A DNA stretch of 64,000 bases from AP-15 sp963698995 (GTDB lineage: Bacteria; Pseudomonadota; Alphaproteobacteria; ATCC43930; CGMCC-115725): contig CAVOTD010000007.1 of assembly GCA_963698995.1 (NCBI GenBank), forward strand, positions 186,001 to 250,000, given 5' to 3'. The position numbers and the translations under genes were made by a program. Of the stretch, positions 37,948 through 47,252 are shown piece by piece. The notes under the pieces are model-generated. The model worked only from the letters and a program-made list of their open reading frames with translations. It did no database searches and had not been told where the DNA came from. Numbering within the stretch: the first letter of the stretch is position 1; the number at the start of each line of letters is the position of its first letter.

Positions 37948-38361
37948 CTACTGGCGTGCCGCTTCGCCGTCGGGGAATGCTGCGCCCCACATCTTCTCGA
38001 GATTGTAGTAAACGCGGATTTCGGGCCGGAACAGGTGCACGATCACATCGCCGGCGTCGATCAGCACCCAGTCGCCTTGTGTCTTGCCCTCGACCGAGAT
38101 CCGGGCGCGGCCGGCGAGGGCCTCTTCGAGATGCTCGGTCAAGGCCAGGACCTGACGGGTCGAGCGGCCGCTGGCGATCACCATGTGGTCGGCAAACGTT
38201 GTCTTGCCGACCAGATCGATCGTGACAATGTCTTCCGCCCTGCCGTCTTCCAGGGTCTCTAAAACGAGCGGCAGGATCTCCGGCGGCCGCTCCTCGGGCC
38301 GGGTCTGCGAGGTGCGGGGGGTGAGGGTGGTGATCGTTGACAATTGCGGTTCTTGCTCCAT
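37948..38361 (-). CDS. rsfS: Ribosomal silencing factor RsfS (in frame with NadD)
   Basis: RsfS binds ribosomal protein uL14 and blocks subunit joining under nutrient limitation. Motifs seen: LETLEDGRAEDIVTIDLVGKTTFADHMVIASGRSTRQV and KTQGDWVLIDAGDVIVHLF (residues about 30-110). ATG 38361 gives 137 residues. However, no stop separates it from the nadD frame upstream, so the two may be made as one 328+ residue polypeptide. The stop is 15 nt before the rlmH start region. Confidence 0.85.
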   Translation of the reverse strand: MEQEPQLSTITTLTPRTSQTRPEERPPEILPLVLETLEDGRAEDIVTIDLVGKTTFADHMVIASGRSTRQVLALTEHLEEALAGRARISVEGKTQGDWVLIDAGDVIVHLFRPEIRVYYNLEKMWGAAFPDGEAARQ

Positions 38362-38991
38362 GAAGGTTGGGGTTGGGCTTTCCTGCTGCTCGGACCGGAT
38401 CCCAGTCGCCGAGCGGGCGTCGAGTGGGGTGTGGAAAAACACCCAGGCCGGCGGCCTCATCTGTGCCAATTGGCGCGCCGCAGAAACCGGAACGCGCTGC
38501 CGCGAAAACCGCTTCGCCGCCAGGCCGGAGAGCGCCCGGAGAGAATGCGAGGGGCGGTCGAACACGGCAATCGGGACCGTCCGAAAGATCTCGTTCCACC
38601 TCTGCCAGTGCCGGAGCTGAACCAGGTTGTCGGCACCCATTAGCCAGACAACGCGCAGGCGCGGAAGGCGGCGGCGTAACGCCTTCAACGTGTCGGCGGT
38701 GTAGTACGACGACCCTAATCGGCTCTCCAGATCGGTGACGACGATGCGGGGGTAAGCTGCCGCAACGCGGCGCGCCTGTTCGAGCCGGACCGCGAAAGGC
38801 GCCATGCCGTCGACCGGCTTTAATGGGTTCTGCGGCGAGACCAGCCACCACACCTCGTCGAGATCGAGGTGTTTGAGCGCCAACAGGCTCAAATGTAGAT
38901 GTCCGCCATGGGCCGGGTTGAACGAGCCTCCCAATAGCCCGATGCGGCGAGGCCGTCCCGCCGACAGCCAAGACCCGGGGCGGGCGCTCAG
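38362..38991 (-). CDS. nadD: Nicotinate-nucleotide adenylyltransferase (NadD), reads through into RsfS
   Basis: Adenylates nicotinate mononucleotide in NAD synthesis. GGSFNPAHGGHLHLS is the nucleotidyltransferase HxGH-type motif, LVSPQNPLKP follows, and FFHTPLDARSATGIR is the usual C-terminal ATP-binding ISSTxIR equivalent. The NadD part should end near residue 190, but the frame continues without stop into RsfS. TTG 38934 would delete strand 1 (RRIGLLGG), so the real start is upstream. CTG 38991, overlapping the proA stop as CTGA, is the best-placed candidate and is non-canonical. The listed right end uses it. Confidence 0.82.
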
Positions 38992-40289
38992 GGGCGCACC
39001 TGCCCAGTGCCGCGCACGACATACTTGTACGTGGTCAACTGCTCGGCGCCGACCGGACCTCGCGGCGGAAGGCGTTGCGTTGAAATGCCGATCTCGGCTC
39101 CCATGCCGAATTCGCCGCCATCGGCGAACTGGGTCGAGGCGTTGACCAGCACGATGGCGCTGTCGACCTCGCGCAAAAAGCGCTCCGCGGTCTCCTTATC
39201 CTCGGTCACGATCGCATCGGTGTGGTGCGAGCCGAAATGATTGATGTGAGCGATTGCTCCGGCGATCCCGTCGACCACCCGAACCGACAGGATCGCGTCG
39301 AGATATTCCGTGCGCCAATCCTCTTCGACCGCCGGCAGCACGGCGGGATCGACCGCCCGGGTCTCCGCGTCGCCGCGCAACTCGCAGCCGGCCGCGCGCA
39401 GATCGGCGAGAAGCATTGGCAATTGATCGGCGGCGAGCTTTCGGTCCACCAGCAGGGTCTCCATCGCTCCGCAAATCGAGACGCGGCGCATCTTGGCATT
39501 CAATACGATCGCCCGCGCCTTGGCTGGGTCGGCGGCGGCTTCGACAAAAGTGTGGCAGATCCCCTCGAGATGCGCGATCACTGGGATCCGACTTTCGCGT
39601 TGCACACGCTCGATCAGCGATTTTCCGCCGCGGGGCACGATGACATCGATGTGCTCGTTCATCGAGAGCATCAGCCCGACGGCGGCGCGCTCGCGCGTCG
39701 GCACCAGCTGGATCGCGGCTTCCGGCAGGCCGGCACCGCGCAGCCCCTCGGCGAGCGCCGCGACCAATGCAAACGACGAGTGATAGCTCTCGGACCCGCC
39801 GCGCAGGATCGCGGCATTACCGGATTTGAGCGCAAGCCCGCCAGCGTCGGCGGTAACGTTCGGCCGGCTCTCGTAGATGATCCCGATGACCCCGAGCGGC
39901 ACGCTGATCCGCTCGATCGCCAGCCCGTTCGGCCGCGTGCGCCGGTGCAGCACACGCCCGACCGGTTCGGACAGCGCGGCAATCGCCTCGAGCCCCGCGG
40001 CGATCGCTTCGAGCCGCGCGGGATCGAGCGCCAGGCGGTCCCGCAAAGCCGGCGCGATGCCTTCCGTTTCGGCCTCTGCAAGGTCAAGAGCATTGGCAGC
40101 GAGGATCTCCGCAGCTTGCGCCCGCACGGCCGCACCAGCCTCTCGCAACGCCATGGTCTTGGCCTCCGCGGGCGCCAGCGCCAGAGTGGCGGCAGCGGCG
40201 CGGGCGCGGCGCCCGATCGCGGCCATGACCGACGGCAGGTCGGGCACCGATGCGGCGGATTGGCGACGCACCAAGGTTTCGGTCGTCAT
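38988..40289 (-). CDS. proA: Gamma-glutamyl phosphate reductase
   Basis: 433-residue aldehyde-dehydrogenase-fold enzyme reducing glutamyl-5-phosphate to glutamate semialdehyde in proline synthesis. Features: GVIGIIYESRPNVTADAGGLALKSGNA, VPRGGKSLIERVQ, and the catalytic cysteine region AKMRRVSICGAMETLLVD (about Cys276). LNASTQFADGGEFGMGAEIGISTQRLPPRGPVG at the end is intact. It overlaps proB by 4 nt, forming the usual proBA unit downstream of obgE. Confidence 0.97.
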   Translation of the reverse strand: MTTETLVRRQSAASVPDLPSVMAAIGRRARAAAATLALAPAEAKTMALREAGAAVRAQAAEILAANALDLAEAETEGIAPALRDRLALDPARLEAIAAGLEAIAALSEPVGRVLHRRTRPNGLAIERISVPLGVIGIIYESRPNVTADAGGLALKSGNAAILRGGSESYHSSFALVAALAEGLRGAGLPEAAIQLVPTRERAAVGLMLSMNEHIDVIVPRGGKSLIERVQRESRIPVIAHLEGICHTFVEAAADPAKARAIVLNAKMRRVSICGAMETLLVDRKLAADQLPMLLADLRAAGCELRGDAETRAVDPAVLPAVEEDWRTEYLDAILSVRVVDGIAGAIAHINHFGSHHTDAIVTEDKETAERFLREVDSAIVLVNASTQFADGGEFGMGAEIGISTQRLPPRGPVGAEQLTTYKYVVRGTGQVRP

Positions 40290-41443
40290 CGGGGTTCGCT
40301 CACCACCAGATCGTCGCGATGAATAATCTCGTCGCGACCACGGTACCCGAGGATGTCGGCGATTTCACCACTCTTATGGCCGGCGATGCGCGCGATATCG
40401 GCGCTCGAATAAGCCGACAGGCCGCGGCCGGCTTCGGCGCCGGATCGCGTGCGGACAATGACCGCGTCGCCGCGTTCGAAGATGCCCTCGACCGCGACGA
40501 CTCCGGCGGGCAATAGGCTCGTGCCGCGCTGCAGCGCTCTGGCCGCGCCGTCATCGACAATCACTATGCCCGACGGATTGACCGTTCCGGCGATCCACGC
40601 CTTGCGCGCCGACCGCGGTTCGCCCCGTGGCACGAACAGGGTCGCCCGGTCGCCCGCCTCGATCGCGGCGAGCGGCCCGGGTGCGGATGTTTTGATTTTT
40701 CCCTGGGCCACCAGCATGCGGCAGCCGGCGCTCATCGCTATGCGCGCGGCGGCCAGTTTTGTCACCATCCCTCCGGAGCTGTATCCGGGAGCCGCTTCAC
40801 CGGCCATCGCTTCGATTTCCGGCCCGATCTCACGCACCATCGCGATATGCTCGGCATTCGCGTCTTTGCGCGGGTCGGCGGTGTAGAGCCCGTCGATATC
40901 GGACAACAGCACCAGCATGTCGGCGCTCGTCATCTGGGCGACGCGCGCGGCCAGCCGGTCGTTGTCGCCAAAGCGGATCTCGGTGGTGGCGATCGTATCG
41001 TTTTCGTTGACCACCGGAACCGCGCCCAGCGCCAGCAGCTGGGCAAAGGTTGCGCGTCCGTTCAGATGCCGGCGGCGCTCTTCGGTGTCTTCCGGGGTCA
41101 AAAGGATCTGGGCGACGGTAATGCCGTGCCGGGCGAGCGCTTCCTGGTAAGCATGTGCGAGGCGGATTTGCCCGGTGGCTGCGGCGGCCTGCTTTTCTTC
41201 GAGCCGCAACCGCCGACCGGCGAGGCCGAGCTGTCGCCGGCCGATTGCGATCGCTCCGGAGGAGACGAGGATCACCTCCTGGCCGCGGGATCGGCAGCGG
41301 GCGACGTCGTCCGCCAGCGCATCGAGCCAAGGGCGGCGAACCTCACCGCTTTCGGCAGCCAGCAGCTCCGACCCGATCTTCACGACCAGCCGCCGAGCCG
41401 CTATCAGCGCTTGCGCGGGGGTGCGGGTACCAACCTCCCTCAT
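40286..41443 (-). CDS. proB: Glutamate 5-kinase with PUA domain
   Basis: 385 residues. Amino-acid kinase domain (KIGSELLA, ILVSSGAIAIG, VVNENDTIATTEIRFGDND, SDIDGLYTADP) followed from about residue 285 by a PUA domain. It phosphorylates glutamate as the regulated first step to proline. It overlaps obgE by 4 nt upstream and proA by 4 nt downstream, so the three genes are translationally coupled. Confidence 0.97.
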   Translation of the reverse strand: MREVGTRTPAQALIAARRLVVKIGSELLAAESGEVRRPWLDALADDVARCRSRGQEVILVSSGAIAIGRRQLGLAGRRLRLEEKQAAAATGQIRLAHAYQEALARHGITVAQILLTPEDTEERRRHLNGRATFAQLLALGAVPVVNENDTIATTEIRFGDNDRLAARVAQMTSADMLVLLSDIDGLYTADPRKDANAEHIAMVREIGPEIEAMAGEAAPGYSSGGMVTKLAAARIAMSAGCRMLVAQGKIKTSAPGPLAAIEAGDRATLFVPRGEPRSARKAWIAGTVNPSGIVIVDDGAARALQRGTSLLPAGVVAVEGIFERGDAVIVRTRSGAEAGRGLSAYSSADIARIAGHKSGEIADILGYRGRDEIIHRDDLVVSEPR

Positions 41444-42490
41444 GGCGCATAGGATAGAGAGCTGGTCTCCACCCCAGGCTTTTCGTCCCTGTTACTACTT
41501 GCCGACAACGCGGCGAACGCGGCCTCGATCAGGTCCGGCACGCCAACGCCGGTGGCAGCCGATACGGGCAACACCTGCGTTTCCGGACGGGTCGCGCGAC
41601 GCAGTTCGCGGCACTTGGTGCGCACCATCTCCGGCTCGATCGCATCGATTTTGTTGAGGCCGACGATCTCCGGCTTTTCGGCGAGGCCGTGACCATAGCG
41701 GAGGAGCTCTTCGCGAATTGTCCGGTATGCGTCAACCACATCGTCGAGCGCGCCGTCTATCAGATGGAGAATGATCGCGCAGCGCTCGACATGGCCGAGA
41801 AAGCGAGTGCCGATCCCGGCACCCTCGCTCGCGCCCTCGATCAACCCCGGAAGGTCGGCCAGGACAAACTCCCTATCGTGCCGGCGAACGACGCCGAGCT
41901 GCGGTTTCAAGGTCGTGAAAGGATAGTCGGCGATCTTTGGCCGGGCATGCGTGACCGCCGCCAGCAAGGTCGATTTCCCGGCGTTGGGCAAGCCGACGAG
42001 ACCGACATCGGCGATCAGCTTGAGGCGCAGCCAAACCCATGCTTCACGGCCGGGCCAGCCCGGGGTCGGCGCGGCGTGGCGCGCGATTGGTCGAGCTCTT
42101 GTAATGCGAATTCCCGAACCCGCCATCGCCGCCTCGCAGAAAGACCAGCTGCTGGCCGGGGCGGGTAAGGTCGGCGAGCACTCCCCGGTTCTCTTCGTCC
42201 ATGATCTGGGTCCCGACCGGGACACGCAACACGAGATCTTCGCCGTCGGCTCCGGTGCGATCACGGCCCGCGCCCGGCCGGCCATTCGGTGCCCGGAAAT
42301 GCTGGCGATACCGATAATCGATCAACGTATTGAGGTTCGCGGCGACGGCGAAAACGATGTCGCCGCCCCGGCCGCCGTCGCCGCCGTTGGGTCCGCCGAA
42401 CTCGATGAATTTCTCATGACGAAAGCTCACGGCGCCCCGACCGCCGTCACCGCTTTTCAGGTAGATCTTGCACTGGTCGAGGAACTGCAT
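41440..42490 (-). CDS. obgE: GTPase Obg, frameshifted
   Basis: Ribosome-assembly and stress GTPase, normally essential. The Obg fold lies in the first frame from ATG 42490 (FLDQCKIYLKSGDGGRGAVSFRHEKF, GGDGGFGN). The G domain is in a second frame: GLPNAGKST, DLPGLIEGAS, NKID. The frame change is an extra C at 42055/42056 on the plus strand; without it the junction reads RADPGLPGREAWVWLRLKL, as in homologues. The gene is then 349 residues and overlaps proB by 4 nt. An inactive copy of an essential gene is unlikely, so a sequence error is the best explanation. Confidence 0.92.
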
Positions 42491-42538
42491 CGCAACTAGG
42501 CGGGCCGCTCCCCCGGCTGGACTGCTTTCCGGGGACGT

Positions 42539-42820
42539 TTATTCGGCCGCTTCGTTCGCCGAAGCCGCGGCAGGCACGACCGAAACATAAGTGCGGCCGG
42601 CGAGGCCGGTATGAAATCGGACCGCCCCCTGCGAGGTCGCAAACAACGTGTGGTCGCGGCCGATACCGACATGCTCACCGGGATGAAACTTGGTGCCGCG
42701 CTGGCGCACGATGATATTACCGGCAATCACAACCTCGCCACCGAACTTCTTGACGCCGAGGCGTCGGCCGCGGCTGTCGCGCCCGTTGCGGGAGGAACCG
42801 CCTGCTTTCTTATGCGCCAT
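42539..42820 (-). CDS. rpmA: 50S ribosomal protein bL27
   Basis: 93 residues: AHKKAGGSSRNGRDSRGRRLGVKKFGGE at the N-terminus, then IIVRQRGTKFHPGEHVG, typical of bL27, whose N-terminal tail reaches the peptidyl transferase centre. The start overlaps the end of rplU by 11 nt and has a GAAGGAG site inside that gene, so translation is probably coupled. Confidence 0.98.
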   Translation of the reverse strand: MAHKKAGGSSRNGRDSRGRRLGVKKFGGEVVIAGNIIVRQRGTKFHPGEHVGIGRDHTLFATSQGAVRFHTGLAGRTYVSVVPAAASANEAAE

Positions 42821-43163
42821 CTGCCGCTCCTTCCTCGCGCGGCGCGCCGTTCGCCGCCCGGATCTCGGTGATGCGCAGCACGGTTTGCTGCTGGCGATGC
42901 CCCTTCTTTCGCCGGTAATTGTGCCGTCGCTTCTTTTTGAAGACGATGATCTTCGCGGCGCGTCGCTGCTCGACGACGGTGGCGCTAACCGAGGCCCCGC
43001 CGATAACCGGAGCGCCGGTCGTAACTTCGGCTCCCTCGCCGATCATCAGCACATCGGTCAACTCGACCATAGCGCCGGGTTCGGCGGCAAGCTTCTCGAC
43101 CGATATGACGTCGTCTGTGGCGACCCTATACTGCTTGCCGCCGGTCCGGATCACTGCGAACAT
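42810..43163 (-). CDS. rplU: 50S ribosomal protein bL21
   Basis: 117 residues from ATG 43163 (MFAVIRTGGKQYRVATDD), the standard bL21 start; upstream in-frame codons are not family-like. KKKRRHNYRRKKGHRQQQTVLRITEI is the conserved RNA-binding end. There is a 14-residue tail (RAANGAPREEGAADGA) beyond the usual ~103. It is the first gene of the rplU-to-rlmH run and diverges from maeB over 223 nt. Confidence 0.97.
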   Translation of the reverse strand: MFAVIRTGGKQYRVATDDVISVEKLAAEPGAMVELTDVLMIGEGAEVTTGAPVIGGASVSATVVEQRRAAKIIVFKKKRRHNYRRKKGHRQQQTVLRITEIRAANGAPREEGAADGA

Positions 43164-43386
43164 GATACCCGTCGATATGGTTTGCCGTAGACCAGGCGCA
43201 AGAACTGCGGAGGCCGCGGTAATGCCTGCCTGGGTCACCCGCCGCGAGCCGCGCACTATAGGTCCGCCGCCTGGGCTGTCAACGGCTCCCCGACGCAGCT
43301 TTGACGGCGTCAGACCCGCTCTCTAAACTGCAGCGTGACTAAAGCGGTCGGCCCGATCAGACCCAGGCTTTATTTGACGAGGAAGT

Positions 43387-45654
43387 ATGGACACCGGCAT
43401 CACTCGCGCAACCGAAGACGAGGCCCTGCAGTTTCATGCCAGCGGGCGCCCCGGGAAACTGTCGATTGCGCCGACCAAACCGTTGACGACCCAACGCGAT
43501 TTGGCGCTCGCCTATTCGCCGGGTGTTGCCTTTCCCTGCTTGCACATCGAGCGGCAGCCCAGCACCGTGTTCGACTATACGTCCAAAGGTAACTTCGTGG
43601 CCGTGATCTCGAACGGGACTGCGGTCCTCGGACTGGGCGATCTCGGCGCTCTTGCGGCAAAACCGGTGATGGAGGGCAAGTGCGCGCTGTTCAAGCGCTT
43701 CGCCGATATCGACTCGATCGACCTCGAGATCGACACCCGTGACGTCGACGAGTTTGTTAATTGCGTGCGTTTTCTTCACCCGGCCTTCGGCGGCATCAAT
43801 CTCGAGGACATCAAGGCGCCGGAGTGCTTCATCATTGAAGAACGGCTGCGCGAGCTGCTCGACATTCCGGTGTTTCACGACGACCAGCACGGTACCGCGA
43901 TCATCGCCGCCGCCGGCCTGATCAACGCCCTCCATCTGACCGGCCGTGAGCTCGACAAGACTAAAATGGTGGTCAACGGAGCGGGCGCCGCCTCGATCGC
44001 CTGTGTCGAGCTGTTGAAGACCATGGGTCTGCCGCCGAACAATGTCGTGTTGTGCGACACCAGGGGTGTCATCTACCGCGGTCGCACCGATGGCATGAAC
44101 CAATGGAAGTCGGCTCATGCGGTCGAGACCAAAGCGCGCACCCTGGCCGAGGTGATCGAGGGCGCTGACGCGTTCTTTGGGCTCTCCGCCAAGGGGGCGG
44201 TCGATCGGGCGATGGTTCGCGCGATGGCGGATAAGCCGATCATCTTCGCGATGGCCAACCCCGATCCGGAAATCACCCCCGAGGAAGTCCGCGCCGTGCG
44301 CTCGGACGCGATCATCGCCACCGGACGGTCCGACTATCCGAACCAGGTCAACAACGTCCTCGGCTTCCCCTACATCTTTCGCGGCGCCCTCGACGTGCGC
44401 GCTTCGACGATCAACGACGCGATGAAGATCGCGGCCGCCGAAGCCTTGGCCGAGCTCGCCCGCGAAGACGTGCCGGACGAGGTCGCCGCCGCCTATTCCG
44501 GCGAGCGCCTGACCTACGGACCCGATTACATCATCCCGGCGCCATTCGACCCGCGATTGATCTGGGCGGTGCCCTCGGCGGTCGCCAAGGCGGCGATGGA
44601 TTCCGGTGTCGCGCGCAAGCCGATCCTCGACATGGGGACGTACAAGCGGGGACTGCGCGCTCGCCTCGACCCGACCGCCGCGGGGCTCGAGCTGATCTTC
44701 GAGCGCGTCCGCGCCTCGCCAAAGCGCGTCGTCTTTGCCGAGGGCGAGGAAGAAAAGACGATCCGCGCCGCGCTGCTGTTTGCGGAGAGCGGCTACGGCA
44801 CGCCGGTGCTGGTCGGCCGCGAGGATCGGATCAAGTCGACGATGTCGCAGATGGGGTTGAGTTCGGCTCGCGGGCTCGAGATCCACAATGCGAGGTTGTC
44901 GCAGCACAACAAGCGGTATACCGATTTCCTTTACGCGCGCCAGCAGCGCCGGGGGATGCTCTACCGCGACTGTCAGCGCCTGGTGAACCAGGATCGCAAC
45001 GCCTTCGCCGCCTGCATGGTCGCCTGCGGGGACGCCGACGCAATGCTGACCGGGGTGACCCGCAACTCGTTCGATGTTCTCGAGGAAGTCGCGCGCGTGA
45101 TTGCGCTGGAGCCTGGGTCGGTCCTGCTCGGTCTGACCGTGCTGCTGGCGCATCAGCGGACCGTTCTGCTCGCCGATACTCTGGTGCATGAGAGCCCGAG
45201 CTCGGCGCAGCTCGCCGACATTGCGACGCAAGCCGCGGCTAAGGCGCACGAGTTGGGGCTGGTGCCGCGAGTGGCGCTGTTGTCGTACTCGAATTTCGGC
45301 AATCCAATGGCCAAGGACGGGCAACGGGTGCGCGACGCGGTGGCGTTGCTCGATCAGCGCGGTGTCGCGTTCGAATATGATGGCGAAATGAGCGCCGATG
45401 TTGCGCTCAACGAACGGCTGATGCGCCAGCTTTATCCGTTTTGCCGCCTTAGCGGACCGGCCAATATCCTGGTCATGCCCGAGCTGCATAGTGCCAATAT
45501 CGCGGCAAAGCTGCTGCCCGAGCTTGGCGGAGGAACGGCGGTCGGACCCCTACTTCTCGGACTTTCTCATCCGGTGCAAATCGTCAATATGGGGGCGACG
45601 GTGTCCGAACTGGTGAACCTAGCCGCCCTCTCGGCGCACGACGCGATCCGCTGA
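43387..45654 (+). CDS. maeB: NADP-dependent malic enzyme with phosphotransacetylase-like domain
   Basis: 755 residues. The malic enzyme domain occupies about 1-430: LAYSPGVAFPC, HDDQHGTAI, VNGAGAASIACVELL, and MANPDPEITPEE. A C-terminal phosphotransacetylase-like regulatory domain follows (FAEGEEEKTIRAALLF; ADPTLVHESPSSAQ-type region). It converts malate to pyruvate and CO2 with NADPH formation. The PTA-like domain of such hybrids usually senses acetyl-CoA rather than acting as an enzyme. The frame is continuous. A 2.1-kb antisense ORF covers it and is a shadow. Confidence 0.96.
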   Translation: MDTGITRATEDEALQFHASGRPGKLSIAPTKPLTTQRDLALAYSPGVAFPCLHIERQPSTVFDYTSKGNFVAVISNGTAVLGLGDLGALAAKPVMEGKCALFKRFADIDSIDLEIDTRDVDEFVNCVRFLHPAFGGINLEDIKAPECFIIEERLRELLDIPVFHDDQHGTAIIAAAGLINALHLTGRELDKTKMVVNGAGAASIACVELLKTMGLPPNNVVLCDTRGVIYRGRTDGMNQWKSAHAVETKARTLAEVIEGADAFFGLSAKGAVDRAMVRAMADKPIIFAMANPDPEITPEEVRAVRSDAIIATGRSDYPNQVNNVLGFPYIFRGALDVRASTINDAMKIAAAEALAELAREDVPDEVAAAYSGERLTYGPDYIIPAPFDPRLIWAVPSAVAKAAMDSGVARKPILDMGTYKRGLRARLDPTAAGLELIFERVRASPKRVVFAEGEEEKTIRAALLFAESGYGTPVLVGREDRIKSTMSQMGLSSARGLEIHNARLSQHNKRYTDFLYARQQRRGMLYRDCQRLVNQDRNAFAACMVACGDADAMLTGVTRNSFDVLEEVARVIALEPGSVLLGLTVLLAHQRTVLLADTLVHESPSSAQLADIATQAAAKAHELGLVPRVALLSYSNFGNPMAKDGQRVRDAVALLDQRGVAFEYDGEMSADVALNERLMRQLYPFCRLSGPANILVMPELHSANIAAKLLPELGGGTAVGPLLLGLSHPVQIVNMGATVSELVNLAALSAHDAIR

Positions 45655-45704
45655 TCGGGCGGATACCAACGCGGCCGCCGGGATAGCCATCAGGCCGCTG
45701 ACCA

Positions 45705-47147
45705 GTGATCGGGAGGCGCCCGCGGAGCCTCTATCGCATCGCCGCGCTGGCGCTGGCGGTGTCTGCTTCGAGCCTGATCGTGCTCGCGTTTCTTGCGGTA
45801 TGGGGCCTTCTGGCGGTCGGCGCGGCGCTGATCGCCGCCGTGGTCATATTGGCCTCGACCACATTCGTGATCGGGCGCTCGGTCAGCGACTTGACAGCTG
45901 TTCGCGACGCTGTCGACAGCCTCGACGCCGGCGAAGCCGAGATGGGGTTGCATCCGATCAACCGCAGGCTCGCTCCTTGGGCCGACGAACTCTGGCTCGC
46001 GATCGTCCGGCTTGCGCGGCGCTGGCGCGACCGCGTGCGCACTGCCGAAGGCGAGCTGGCGGCGGCGGAGGCTGTCATTGCTGCGGTTCCCGACCCCTTG
46101 ATCCTGCTCGACGGCAGGCGGCAAATCGTCCGCGCCAACGCGCCGGCTTCAGCCTTGGTCGGTGCCGGGTCCGGACCGCGAGACTTGGCCGTGGCGCTCC
46201 GCAACCCCGCGGTCCTGGCGGCGGCGGATACGGTGCTGCGCGGCGAACCGGCGAGCGTGGTCGACTTCGCCGTCTCGGTTCCGGTCGAGCGGCAGCTGCG
46301 CGCCCGTTTCGCCCGTATCGACCGCCCGTCGCTCGACGGTGCGGTCGCAGTGCTGACCCTCAACGACATCACGCAGCTGAAGCGCGCCGAACAGATGCGG
46401 GCGGACTTCATCGCGAATGCGAGCCATGAGCTGCGCACCCCTCTCTCGACGTTGATCGGGTTTATCGAAACCCTGCGCGGCCCGGCACGCGACGACGCGG
46501 AAGCACGCGACCGGTTCCTCGCGATCATGCATGATCAGGCGTCTCGCATGTCCCGGCTGGTTGAGGATTTGCTGTCGCTCTCGCGGATCGAGCTCAACGA
46601 GCACGTCATGCCAAAAGACCAGGTCACCCTTGGTCCGCTCCTGCACCGCGTTGCCGAGGCTATGGAGCTGCGTGCCGGGGAACGCCGAATGCGCATCCTT
46701 CTGGCCTTGCCGCACGATCTCCCCGCGGTGCTTGGCGACCAGGACGAGATCGCTCAAGTTTTTCAAAACCTCGTGGAGAATGCGATCAAATACGGCCGTG
46801 CCGGAACCGAGATCTCGATCGATGCCGAAACCGTCCTGCGGATGACGGCGGATGGCGGAGCCGCATCGAGCCGGTTTGTCGCGGTAGCGGTGCGCGATCA
46901 TGGCGACGGCATCGTTCGGGAGCATTTACCGCGATTGACCGAACGGTTCTATCGAATTGACACCGCGCGGTCGCGAGAAATGGGCGGAACCGGATTGGGG
47001 CTGGCGATCGTCAAGCATATCCTCAATCACCACCGGGGATTTCTCGAGATCGAGAGCACGCCGGGAGTGGGCTCGGTTTTTACCGTGCTGTTGCGCACCT
47101 ACCCCGCTCGGTCAATGCCTCAGTCCTGTTCCGGCGATTTGTCATAA
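45705..47147 (+). CDS. phoR: Phosphate-sensing histidine kinase PhoR
   Basis: 480 residues. Two N-terminal membrane helices (about 10-55), a HAMP/PAS-like segment (about 95-210), then the kinase: H-box FIANASHELRTPLSTLIGF (about 228-246), N-box NLVENAIKYG, G1 DHGDGI and G2 GGTGLGLAIVKHI. It autophosphorylates on low phosphate and phosphorylates PhoB, with PstSCAB-PhoU holding it off when phosphate is plentiful. GTG start. Its TAA stop lies within the Pho box in front of pstS. phoB lies at the far end of the same cluster. Confidence 0.93.
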   Translation: MIGRRPRSLYRIAALALAVSASSLIVLAFLAVWGLLAVGAALIAAVVILASTTFVIGRSVSDLTAVRDAVDSLDAGEAEMGLHPINRRLAPWADELWLAIVRLARRWRDRVRTAEGELAAAEAVIAAVPDPLILLDGRRQIVRANAPASALVGAGSGPRDLAVALRNPAVLAAADTVLRGEPASVVDFAVSVPVERQLRARFARIDRPSLDGAVAVLTLNDITQLKRAEQMRADFIANASHELRTPLSTLIGFIETLRGPARDDAEARDRFLAIMHDQASRMSRLVEDLLSLSRIELNEHVMPKDQVTLGPLLHRVAEAMELRAGERRMRILLALPHDLPAVLGDQDEIAQVFQNLVENAIKYGRAGTEISIDAETVLRMTADGGAASSRFVAVAVRDHGDGIVREHLPRLTERFYRIDTARSREMGGTGLGLAIVKHILNHHRGFLEIESTPGVGSVFTVLLRTYPARSMPQSCSGDLS

Positions 47148-47168
47148 AACTGCAACGTAACTGTCATC
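47140..47168 (+). promoter_or_regulatory. Pho box (three tandem repeats) upstream of pstS
   Basis: Three 7-bp units with 4-bp spacers at an 11-bp period: TTGTCAT (47140-47146), AAAA, CTGCAAC (47151-47157), GTAA, CTGTCAT (47162-47168). The consensus is CTGTCAT-N4-CTGTCAT for PhoB dimers, so the outer units match closely and the middle one weakly. It overlaps the phoR stop codon. It lies about 85 nt before the probable pstS start, as expected for a PhoB-activated promoter. Confidence 0.85.
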
Positions 47169-47252
47169 TAACCTTCCGCTGCAGAATTTATGACTGCAAT
47201 CATCAACTCGCTGCGGCCCTTTAGGGTCGGTTTTCTCGAGATGGAGCAAACC

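Noticed and set aside
43357..45489. 710-codon antisense frame over maeB
   Set aside because: High-GC shadow; maeB has intact family motifs on the other strand and the antisense translation has none.
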